12,014 bases of DNA from Candidatus Bathyarchaeota archaeon (GTDB taxonomy: Archaea > Thermoproteota > CALKCG01 > B24 > JAGTQN01), in contig JAGTQN010000024.1 in assembly GCA_018396395.1 (NCBI GenBank), positions 1-12,014 on the forward strand, in the 5' to 3' direction. The notes beneath the pieces were generated by a model. That model worked only from the letters and a program-made list of their open reading frames with translations, did no database searches and had not been told where the DNA came from. Of this stretch, positions 6,779 to 12,014 are shown one piece after another (within the stretch, counting starts at the first letter, position 1; each line of letters starts with the position of its first letter). Both the position numbers and the translations under genes were made by a program.

Positions 6779-6786
6779 TTTATAAA
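6779..6786 (+). promoter_or_regulatory. TATA box for the enolase-superfamily gene
   Basis: TTTATAAA is preceded by a purine-rich GCTAAGA that can act as BRE. Expected transcription start is about 25 bp downstream, near 6808, leaving a leader of roughly 20 nt that contains the Shine-Dalgarno. One of the clearest promoters in the window. Confidence 0.6.
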
Positions 6787-6814
6787 CCCAGACAAAAAGC
6801 CTCTTTTCAAATTT

Positions 6815-6820
6815 GGAGGA
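6815..6820 (+). promoter_or_regulatory. Shine-Dalgarno GGAGGA, fixes the start at 6827
   Basis: GGAGGA lies 6 nt before ATG 6827. Together with the TATA box at 6779-6786 it rules out the longer reading from TTG 6740. Confidence 0.7.
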
Positions 6821-6826
6821 AATTTC

Positions 6827-7921
6827 ATGAAGATCACGGGCATTGAAGCCATTACGGTAAATGTTCAATACATACCAGTCGTAAGGAGGTATCGTCCAGG
6901 GGGCCGTCAGAGTCTCATCCTCAAGATTCATACGAATGAGGGCATCATAGGGTTGGGGGAAGCCTATGCAGGAAGGGAGGATAAGGAGAGACTGAAGGGC
7001 TATGCCAAGGCACTCCTCGGAAGGGATCCTATGGAACTCAACCTAGCGGATCTTTGGAGCCTTATGCCAGGAATTCCATCCTACGCCTTCCTAGGCTTTG
7101 AGATGGCCCTCTACGACATCGTAGGAAAGAAGCTAGGGCTTCCTGTCTGTAAGCTATTAGGCGGAAGATTCAGGGATTGGGTTCCTTTAGCCTACTGGTC
7201 CCATGAGATGACAGTAGAGGAGACAGTCTCTGAAGCCCAAGTAGCCGTTGAAAAGGGCTTTAAGGTCTACAAGTTCAAAGCATGGGAGCGAAACTACAAA
7301 GGCTCCGTTGTTGATAGAGTGAAGGCCATCGATAAAGCCGTGGGCGATGGCCTCGCCCTAAGGCTCGAGGCCAATTGGGCATGGGAGAACCCTGCAAGGG
7401 CTATGGGTATCATAAGGAAGCTAGAAGGCTTCAACATCGAATGCCTCGAAGATCCCATTCCCTACAACCTCGATTGGTACAGCCTTCTGAGGCGAAAGAC
7501 GAGCCTTCCGATAGCCATCCACTTCGAGAATGGGTCTAGCTACCCGAGGCCTAGGGAAATCCTGAACGCCCTTAAGGTAGAAGCCTGCGACTACATGAAC
7601 ATTGCCGGACCTGATTTCCATGAGGGATTCCTGAAGGGAGCTGCCGTTGCAGATATGGCTGGCGTTAGGATATGGCATGGGGGACATCTAGCCTTTGCAG
7701 TCATGGATGCAGCCTTTGCCCATGCCTGTGCAGCCGTGAAGAACGATCTCCTGCCTTGCGACCTGCTTCATCATCTCTTCGAGGACGATTTGATTCTTAA
7801 GCCCTTGAAGTTCCAAGATGGATTCCTAGAAGTTCCAAAGGGTCCTGGCTTGGGCGTAGAACTCGATGATGAAGCTGTGAAACGCCATGAGGTACAGAGG
7901 ATCGAGGTCAAAGCAGATTAA
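6827..7921 (+). CDS. Enolase-superfamily (mandelate racemase/muconate lactonizing type) enzyme
   Basis: Members take a proton alpha to a carboxylate, with Mg2+, in racemisation, lactonisation or sugar-acid dehydration. The 364-residue protein has the N-terminal capping domain (about 1-115, with G-L-G-E-A-Y) and the barrel domain. Visible catalytic parts are the K-x-K base on strand 2 (K149, K151 in YKFKAW), the metal ligands E181 (L-R-L-E-A-N), E208 (C-L-E-D-P) and E234 (I-H-F-E), D255, and a W-H-G-G-H loop (H284, H287) where the mandelate racemase group has its second base. Ligand one is Glu where most relatives have Asp. This pattern suggests a sugar-acid dehydratase rather than a muconate cycloisomerase, but the substrate cannot be told. 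It is monocistronic with its own TATA box and Shine-Dalgarno. The next gene is convergent. Confidence 0.85.
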   Translation: MKITGIEAITVNVQYIPVVRRYRPGGRQSLILKIHTNEGIIGLGEAYAGREDKERLKGYAKALLGRDPMELNLADLWSLMPGIPSYAFLGFEMALYDIVGKKLGLPVCKLLGGRFRDWVPLAYWSHEMTVEETVSEAQVAVEKGFKVYKFKAWERNYKGSVVDRVKAIDKAVGDGLALRLEANWAWENPARAMGIIRKLEGFNIECLEDPIPYNLDWYSLLRRKTSLPIAIHFENGSSYPRPREILNALKVEACDYMNIAGPDFHEGFLKGAAVADMAGVRIWHGGHLAFAVMDAAFAHACAAVKNDLLPCDLLHHLFEDDLILKPLKFQDGFLEVPKGPGLGVELDDEAVKRHEVQRIEVKAD

Positions 7922-8053
7922 GGTGTTTTGTTTCTTTAATTGCCAATGAAAATTTCCTTGAGAAAGAGGCGAAGGATAAAGGATTCCTAGCTCTTTCAGG
8001 CTTTTATTAGAACTTGAAGTCGAGAGATCCAAATAGAAAACTTCGAGCCTTCT
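7922..8053. terminator. Convergent intergenic space, possible T-run termination
   Basis: Immediately after the stop at 7921 comes a T-rich run (GTTTTGTTTCTTT) of the kind that ends archaeal transcripts. The space separates two convergent genes. No stem-loop was seen. Confidence 0.3.
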
Positions 8054-10288
8054 TCAGGATAGCGGTTCTATGATAATTTCAGGGCTCGATGTAAGAGCCT
8101 TCGCTGCCGCTAGGATCTCCTCAGGAGTCTCGAAGACAGGAATGCCTAAAGCTTGAAGCCGCTTATACTCCTTAGCCACAAAGGGGCCACCTGAGGCCCA
8201 AGCAAGAAGGGGTTTTCCGTATGTCTTCTTTCCCTTCTCTTTCTCCTTCTCCATTTGACCTCCCTTCAGATAGTCTTCTCGCTCCTTTCCTTCGCGGCTC
8301 CTTGTCCAAAGTCCAGCAAACCTCTCGACGACGTCCTCCTCTAAGGGCGGGTCCTGAAAGACGAAGAAGGAAAGGACCATATCTACGCTTGGATCGGATA
8401 GGAGGATATCTAGAGCCATTAAGTAGTCCTCAGCCTTGGCACTTCCTGTAAGGTCAACGGGGTTTCCGACTATACAGTAGCTTGGAAGGCGTTTAGAAAG
8501 GTTGTCAAGGGCTTCTCTAGAAAGCTCAGCAAGGCTAAGTCCTGCCTCCGAGAGCCCATCGGCTACCATTACGCATGGACCAGCACCGTTGGTCAGCATG
8601 GCAACCCTAGGTTTTGGTTTTCTAACCTTGGGCTGCAGAGCCAAAGCCTTTAGCATGGCGAAGAACTCCCTTAGACTATGGGCTTCTAAGGCTCCTCCCT
8701 GACGGATGGCGCCTTTGAAAATGGCGTAGGTCCCTGCCAGGTTTCCCGTATGGGATCTTGCAACCTTGGATCCCTCCTTTGTCCTTCCGGCTTTGAGGAC
8801 TACGATGGGCTTTTTCGGAGCTAATTCCTTCAAAGCCTTAAGGAGCTTCCTTCCATTTCCAAGGCCCTCAATGTAGATGCCTATAACCTCTGTTTCCCCA
8901 TCCCTCCCCAAATATCGGATCAGGTCAGCCTCATCTATGTCAGCCCTATTCCCATAGCTTACAAACTTGCTGACACCAAGGCCTTCCAGGGCTGCCCATT
9001 CGAGAAAAACGCATCCGATGGTTCCACTTTGGGTGAGGAAGGCTATACTTCCGGGCTTGGGCCTTAGCATGCGTTCTGGAGGCTGGAAGAGGACATCGAG
9101 CCTAGCCTTGGGATTAAGGATTCCCATGCAGTTTGGTCCTATAAGGCGGATGCCATGGCGTTTTAACTCTTCGGCTATTCGAAACTCCAGCTCAGCTTGG
9201 GCACAGCCTAATTCCTTAAAGCCCCCAGATATGATGACGATACTCCTAACGCCCTTTGAGATGCATTCGGATATAGCCCTTTGTAGAGCCGATGCAGGAA
9301 TAGCCATGACAGCCAAGTCTACTAAGCCAGGTATTTCCATAAGGTTTCTGTAACTTCGAAGCCCAAGGATTTCGCTATACTTGGGGTTTATGGCATAGAT
9401 ACTTCCAGGAAAGCCAGAAGCCATAAGGCTTGAGATAATTCCGTGGCCTATCCTTCCAGGATTGGGGCTGGCACCGAATATGGCTACAGATCTGGGGTTG
9501 AAGAGTCTTTCCAAGGCTTCGAAGGCCTTGGGAATCTGAAGTTCCTCGAAGCCCTCAGAAACCTCAAAGGCTTCTTTAGGGCTAAGCTTACTAGAACTTC
9601 GAAGAACTATCCTCGCATCTACAGCCTTACAGCCCTTAGAATAGGCAATCAAGGGATTCAAGTCTACCTGATCGATCTCCGGATGCTCCATTATGAGCCT
9701 CGAAACGCCCTGAATGGCTTCGCTAAGGGCTTGAAGGTCTAAGGGTCCCCTATCCCTGAAGCCTTTAAGAATCCTTGAACCCCTTATCTCCCCCATCATA
9801 TCTAGGGCTTCTTGGGGACTTACAGGAGCGACCCTGAAGGAAACATCTCCGAGGGCTTCGACGAAGATCCCTCCGAGGCCAAACATGACCGAGGGACCGA
9901 AGTGGGGATCCCTTAAGGCTCCAAGAATCAATTCCACGGAAGGCTCAGCCATTTCTTCCACTAGGAAGCCTTCAATCCTAGCCATAGGACTCCTAAGCCT
10001 TACATTAGAGATAAGGGCATCCAGGGATTTTCGGAGTTCTTCAGGGCTACAAATGCCTAAGGAAATGGCACCCATTTCAGTCTTATGTATGATGTCAGGG
10101 GAGACAACCTTTATGGCGACGGGATAACCTATTTCCTCCGCGTATAGGAAAGCTTCCTCCTTATTCCTTGCGTGTCGAAAGCGGGTCGTCGGTATTCCAT
10201 GAAGCTTGCAGAGTTCCTTTGCTTCTGGCTCCGTGAGGGATTGGCGTCCCTTGACTAAGGCTTCGTTAATAAGGGCTTCTCCTGGCAA
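8054..10288 (-). CDS. ADP-forming acetyl/acyl-CoA synthetase, fused beta-alpha
   Basis: NDP-forming acyl-CoA synthetases convert acyl-CoA, ADP and phosphate to acid, CoA and ATP; this is the energy-yielding step of archaeal sugar and amino-acid fermentation. The 744-residue protein has the beta part first: an ATP-grasp domain (about 10-235) with V-A-I-K-V-V-S-P-D-I-I-H-K-T (H68, the expected second phospho-His) and a D-L-N-P-L motif. A linker leads to the alpha part: CoA-binding Rossmann fold (about 262-395, F-G-A-S-P-N-P-G-R-I-G), S-G-G-F-K-E (E359), and the ligase domain with the phospho-His loop ARSHTGNLAGT (H513). Both histidines and E359 are present, so it looks active. The start is TTG 10286-10288 with AGGAGG 8 nt upstream. 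A lysine/glutamate-rich insert lies at about 664-690. Neighbours give no pathway clue; the substrate acid is unknown. Confidence 0.92.
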   Translation of the reverse strand: MPGEALINEALVKGRQSLTEPEAKELCKLHGIPTTRFRHARNKEEAFLYAEEIGYPVAIKVVSPDIIHKTEMGAISLGICSPEELRKSLDALISNVRLRSPMARIEGFLVEEMAEPSVELILGALRDPHFGPSVMFGLGGIFVEALGDVSFRVAPVSPQEALDMMGEIRGSRILKGFRDRGPLDLQALSEAIQGVSRLIMEHPEIDQVDLNPLIAYSKGCKAVDARIVLRSSSKLSPKEAFEVSEGFEELQIPKAFEALERLFNPRSVAIFGASPNPGRIGHGIISSLMASGFPGSIYAINPKYSEILGLRSYRNLMEIPGLVDLAVMAIPASALQRAISECISKGVRSIVIISGGFKELGCAQAELEFRIAEELKRHGIRLIGPNCMGILNPKARLDVLFQPPERMLRPKPGSIAFLTQSGTIGCVFLEWAALEGLGVSKFVSYGNRADIDEADLIRYLGRDGETEVIGIYIEGLGNGRKLLKALKELAPKKPIVVLKAGRTKEGSKVARSHTGNLAGTYAIFKGAIRQGGALEAHSLREFFAMLKALALQPKVRKPKPRVAMLTNGAGPCVMVADGLSEAGLSLAELSREALDNLSKRLPSYCIVGNPVDLTGSAKAEDYLMALDILLSDPSVDMVLSFFVFQDPPLEEDVVERFAGLWTRSREGKEREDYLKGGQMEKEKEKGKKTYGKPLLAWASGGPFVAKEYKRLQALGIPVFETPEEILAAAKALTSSPEIIIEPLS

Positions 10289-10296
10289 TCTTTGAG

Positions 10297-10302
10297 CCTC
10301 CT
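10297..10302 (-). promoter_or_regulatory. Shine-Dalgarno AGGAGG for the acyl-CoA synthetase TTG start
   Basis: On the minus strand AGGAGG is followed by 8 nt and then TTG. No other start fits as well, so the TTG is taken as real. Confidence 0.65.
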
Positions 10303-10340
10303 GAGCCTTTCGATATTTTGCCTTTGCCCCCTTCCTTAAG

Positions 10341-10357
10341 CCTTTAAACCTTTTAAG
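10341..10357 (+). promoter_or_regulatory. tRNA promoter (TATA-like TTTAAA/TTTTAAG)
   Basis: Two overlapping TATA-like elements precede the tRNA. TTTTAAG is centred about 25 bp before G10378, which favours 10378 as the 5' end of the tRNA over a second GGGCC at 10401. TTTAAA is its own reverse complement, so the same segment could serve the divergent acyl-CoA synthetase gene. Confidence 0.45.
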
Positions 10358-10380
10358 AACCTTGCGGTATTATCCTTGGG

Positions 10381-10427
10381 CCCGAAGAAGGGTTGGGTTC
10401 GGGCCTTCGTAAAGAATCCGACGACAA
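10381..10427 (+). other. Acceptor-stem insertion in tRNA-Arg (position 3/4 to 7/8)
   Basis: GGGCCCG (10378-10384) matches the acceptor 3' strand perfectly but is followed by AA instead of TG. The expected CCCG-TG-GCGC sequence appears only at 10428. The insert holds an 8-bp hairpin, GGCCCGAA (10379-10386)/TTCGGGCC (10398-10405). The hairpin loop's GGGTTG (10390-10395) can also pair with CAACCC (10425-10430) at the 3' junction. I could not draw a bulge-helix-bulge for any of the five possible boundaries. A shorter alternative uses GGGCC at 10401-10405 as the 5' exon (24-nt insert). Confidence 0.55.
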
Positions 10428-10446
10428 CCCGTGGCGCAGTACGGAC

Positions 10447-10500
10447 GATGCAAGGAACAAAAACGAGGTTAGGTAAATGGCTAAGAAAAGGCATCCGGAT
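10447..10500 (+). other. Non-canonical tRNA intron in the D loop
   Basis: The placement pairs CGG (10442-10444) with CCG (10495-10497), leaves the 3-nt bulges A-C-G and A-T-A, and continues as inner helix ATGC (10448-10451)/GCAT (10491-10494). Removal gives a D loop AGTACGGACA with G18G19 intact. CGGA occurs on both sides, so boundaries a few bases earlier are possible at the same length of 54 nt. Introns near position 20/21 are known in Thermoproteota. Confidence 0.6.
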
Positions 10501-10517
10501 AGCGCATCGGCCCTCTA

Positions 10518-10534
10518 AGACTTGCTTCGAGGAG
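10518..10534 (+). other. Canonical 37/38 tRNA intron, 17 nt
   Basis: The cut lies after A37 (10517) and before A38 (10535). The central helix is CCTC/GAGG, the bulges are T-A-A and A-G-A, and the inner helix is only GA/TC with a 6-nt loop. It is among the shorter archaeal introns. Confidence 0.75.
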
Positions 10535-10584
10535 AGCCGGGGGTCGCGGGTTCGAATCCCGCCGGGCCCGCTTTCATTTGGGTT

Positions 10585-10600
10585 CGAAACCTTTATTTTT
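10585..10600 (+). promoter_or_regulatory. Probable promoter of the recombinase gene
   Basis: CGAAA followed by CCTTTATTTTT fits BRE plus TATA, 26-35 bp before the TTG 10619/ATG 10628 starts. It lies directly between the tRNA 3' end and the gene, so the recombinase can be transcribed on its own. Confidence 0.4.
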
Positions 10601-10627
10601 CCCCGGATGAATCCTTGATTGGGGCTT

Positions 10628-11905
10628 ATGGCCAAGCCAAAGTACAGCCGCCTCCTATCGGATCCGAAAGTAAGGCGATGGTTCGATAATGTATCGAGGG
10701 GATCCCCAGTCACGGCTGAGGTATACCTGAGGCGCCTCGGAGCCTTCTGCGAAAGCCGTGGCATAGATCCCCAGGGCCTCCTTTCCAAGAAGGAAGATGA
10801 GCTCTACGAGCTCTTCCTCGATTACGTTACGGAAATGCAGTCTGGATATGCCGGAAGCTACATCCATTCTACCATAAAGGCTTTGAGGAGCTGGCTTTCC
10901 TTCCATGGAAGGGAGCTGAAGCGTAAGGTAAAGATAAAGGGTGCCCAGGATACTCCTACCCTTAAGGATGAGAGGGTCCCTACTAAGGAGGAGCTGAGGC
11001 GCATTCTTCTATCTGGCGAAAAGAAGGCCAGGGTAGCCTCCATCTTGATGGCCCATTCAGGCCTTAGAATCGAGAGCCTCGGCAATTATTCCGGGGACGA
11101 TGGGCTGAGGCTGAAGGACTTTCCTGAGCTTCTCATAAGCGATGGGAAAGTCGATTTCTTGAAGGTTCCAACGATGGTCATTGTAAGGAAGGAGCTGAGC
11201 AAGGCAAGGCATCAGTACTTCTCCTTCCTTTCTGAGGAGGGATGCGGATACCTGAAGGACTACTTGGAGGAAAGGATGCATACTGGGAAGGGAGAAAGGC
11301 TTAGCCCCGAATCCCCCATCATAACGCCTAAGCTTAGGATGAAGCCCTTCATAAGGACGACGAACGTAGGGGACCTTATAAGGAAGGCGATTAGAAGGGC
11401 TGGCTTTTCTTGGAGGCCTTATGTCCTTAGGGCATACTTCGATACCCAGCTCATGCTTGCAGAATCGAAGGGCCTCGTCCTGAGGGACTACAGGACCTTC
11501 TGGATGGGCCATAAGGGCGATATCGAAGCCCGCTATACGACGAACAAGGGTAGGCTTCCTGAGGAAGTCGTAGAGGACATGAGGGAAGCCTATAGGAGAT
11601 CCCAGGCTTTCCTCCAGACGACGGCTGAGGCTTCGAATGAGGAGAGGCTAAAGGAAGTCATGAAGAGGCAGCTCCTCCTCGTGGTCGGATTCAAGGAGGA
11701 GGAAATCGATAAGATGGATCTGGCTTCCATGGAAGAGAAGGAGTTCCAGGAACTTGTGAGGCGTAGGCTCCTCGGAGCCTTGGCAAACAATGGGGCTAGG
11801 CAGAAGATCGTAAGCATAGGCGAGATAGAAGCCTACCTGGAAGAGGGCTGGGAGTTCGTGGCAGCCCTTCCCGATGGAAGGGCGATCTTGAGGAATCCTT
11901 TCTGA
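10628..11905 (+). CDS. Tyrosine recombinase/integrase with C-terminal extension
   Basis: Cuts and rejoins DNA at short core sites through a phosphotyrosine. The 425-residue protein (from ATG 10628; a TTG at 10619 is in frame) has an N-terminal SAM-like core-binding domain (about 10-100) and a catalytic domain (about 115-310). Catalytic residues are R147 (A-H-S-G-L-R), a lysine near 188-195, Y265-x-x-R268 (in place of H-x-x-R, as in other archaeal integrases), H295 (W-M-G-H) and Y303 (E-A-R-Y-T). About 120 further residues follow the tyrosine, whereas most recombinases end 15-40 residues after it. This tail is charged and helical-looking, and ends W-E-F-V-A-A-L-P-D-G-R-A-I-L. It begins 57 bp after the tRNA-Arg on the same strand, typical for an integrated element. 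It is intact, not split, so not an SSV-type partitioned integrase. Confidence 0.88.
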   Translation: MAKPKYSRLLSDPKVRRWFDNVSRGSPVTAEVYLRRLGAFCESRGIDPQGLLSKKEDELYELFLDYVTEMQSGYAGSYIHSTIKALRSWLSFHGRELKRKVKIKGAQDTPTLKDERVPTKEELRRILLSGEKKARVASILMAHSGLRIESLGNYSGDDGLRLKDFPELLISDGKVDFLKVPTMVIVRKELSKARHQYFSFLSEEGCGYLKDYLEERMHTGKGERLSPESPIITPKLRMKPFIRTTNVGDLIRKAIRRAGFSWRPYVLRAYFDTQLMLAESKGLVLRDYRTFWMGHKGDIEARYTTNKGRLPEEVVEDMREAYRRSQAFLQTTAEASNEERLKEVMKRQLLLVVGFKEEEIDKMDLASMEEKEFQELVRRRLLGALANNGARQKIVSIGEIEAYLEEGWEFVAALPDGRAILRNPF

Positions 11906-11940
11906 AGGAAATCTTCGGAAATCCTAGGGCTTATGGATAT

Positions 11941-11990
11941 GATGGGATGGGATGCGATGGGATGCGATGGAATGCGATGGAATGCCATGG
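11941..11990 (+). repeat. 10-bp tandem repeat array, consensus GATGCGATGG
   Basis: Five contiguous 10-mers, GATGGGATGG, GATGCGATGG, GATGCGATGG, AATGCGATGG and AATGCCATGG, start 36 bp after the recombinase stop. Each unit is itself close to two 5-mers of GATGG type. A frame from ATG 11933 stays open through the repeats to the window end, but its composition (M/G/W/D/R) does not look like a gene. Could be a minisatellite or iteron-like sites. Confidence 0.8.
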
Positions 11991-12014
11991 AAAGAACATG
12001 CGGTAAGGAATTAG

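Larger units (their letters stand above)
10378..10570 (+). tRNA. tRNA-Arg(UCU) interrupted by up to three inserts
   Basis: The exons fold into a full tRNA: acceptor GGGCCCG/CGGGCCC with discriminator G10570 (no encoded CCA), TG at 8-9, D stem GCGC (10434-10437)/GCGC (10502-10505), anticodon stem TCGGC (10507-10511)/GCCGG (10536-10540), variable loop GGGTC, T stem GCGGG/CCCGC with loop TTCGAAT. The anticodon is TCT at 10514-10516. Position 33 is C10513, not the usual T. The canonical intron 10518-10534 (17 nt) has a proper bulge-helix-bulge: CCTC (10512-10515) with GAGG (10529-10532) and 3-nt bulges. A 54-nt D-loop insert is best placed at 10447-10500 (relaxed motif). A 47-nt insert at about 10381-10427 splits the acceptor strand (GGG then CCCG at 10428); its ends are ambiguous by 4 nt because CCCG occurs on both sides. 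The mature length would be 75 nt. Confidence 0.85.

Noticed and set aside
6740..6826. In-frame N-terminal extension of the enolase-superfamily protein
   Set aside because: A TATA box (6779-6786) and a well-spaced Shine-Dalgarno (6815-6820) lie inside it, and the family N-terminus fits ATG 6827.
8221..10127. Plus-strand open frames inside the acyl-CoA synthetase gene
   Set aside because: They are antisense shadows of a full-length conserved protein and show serine/proline/arginine-rich nonsense composition.
10376..10788. Open frames on both strands across the tRNA-Arg gene
   Set aside because: They overlap the tRNA and the recombinase start, have no family features, and are by-products of GC-rich structured sequence.
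11933..12014. Open frame through the tandem repeats as a gene
   Set aside because: It is forced by the repeat unit, has a biased Met/Gly/Trp composition and runs off the window without any protein-like feature.

Overview
The window is archaeal. It holds an archaeal-type Spt5 (NGN+KOW) followed by ribosomal protein L11, a single-domain archaeal tRNA-splicing endonuclease subunit, a fused ADP-forming acyl-CoA synthetase, an S2P-type membrane protease, a TtuA/Ncs6-type tRNA thiolase and a tRNA-Arg gene interrupted several times, partly at non-anticodon sites. TATA-like boxes lie about 25-40 bp before many starts, and AGG/AGA arginine codons are common. Non-canonical tRNA introns together with a non-catalytic-looking EndA paralogue fit a thermophilic member of the Thermoproteota/Bathyarchaeia/Korarchaeota side of the tree. 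The exact lineage cannot be fixed from this sequence.

Layout. 1-1970 (+): the 3' part of spt5, then L11, then PRPP synthetase; the L1-L10-L12 genes that usually follow archaeal L11 are absent. 1971-2808: an AT-rich stretch with no recognisable gene, only two short candidate ORFs and one GC-richer patch. 2809-3164 (-): a NuoI/MbhN-like two-[4Fe-4S] protein broken by one missing base in a G/C homopolymer. 3330-5433 (-): a two-gene unit of M50 site-2 protease followed by a TtuA/Ncs6-like tRNA 2-thiolation enzyme. 5702-6262 (+): an EndA-family splicing endonuclease subunit lacking the catalytic histidine. 6269-6590 (-): a decayed, frameshifted unknown gene. 6827-7921 (+): an enolase-superfamily sugar-acid dehydratase or racemase with a clear TATA box and Shine-Dalgarno. 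8054-10288 (-): an acyl-CoA synthetase (NDP-forming) in beta-alpha order. 10378-10570 (+): tRNA-Arg(UCU) with an acceptor-stem insertion, a D-loop intron and a 17-nt canonical intron. 10628-11905 (+): a tyrosine recombinase beginning 57 bp after the tRNA, followed by a 10-bp tandem repeat array running towards the window end.

How the pieces connect. Three items concern tRNA maturation: the thiolase, the EndA subunit and the multiply interrupted tRNA-Arg. The EndA paralogue has lost its histidine, so it probably works as the structural partner in a heterotetrameric splicing enzyme. That enzyme type is known to cut the relaxed, non-canonical introns that the tRNA-Arg seems to contain. The tRNA/integrase junction looks like the left end of an integrated element, or a resident recombinase lodged at a tRNA. 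The energy and carbon genes (acyl-CoA synthetase, enolase-superfamily enzyme, hydrogenase- or NADH-dehydrogenase-like ferredoxin subunit) suggest a heterotrophic, fermentative, probably anaerobic life. This last point is inference.
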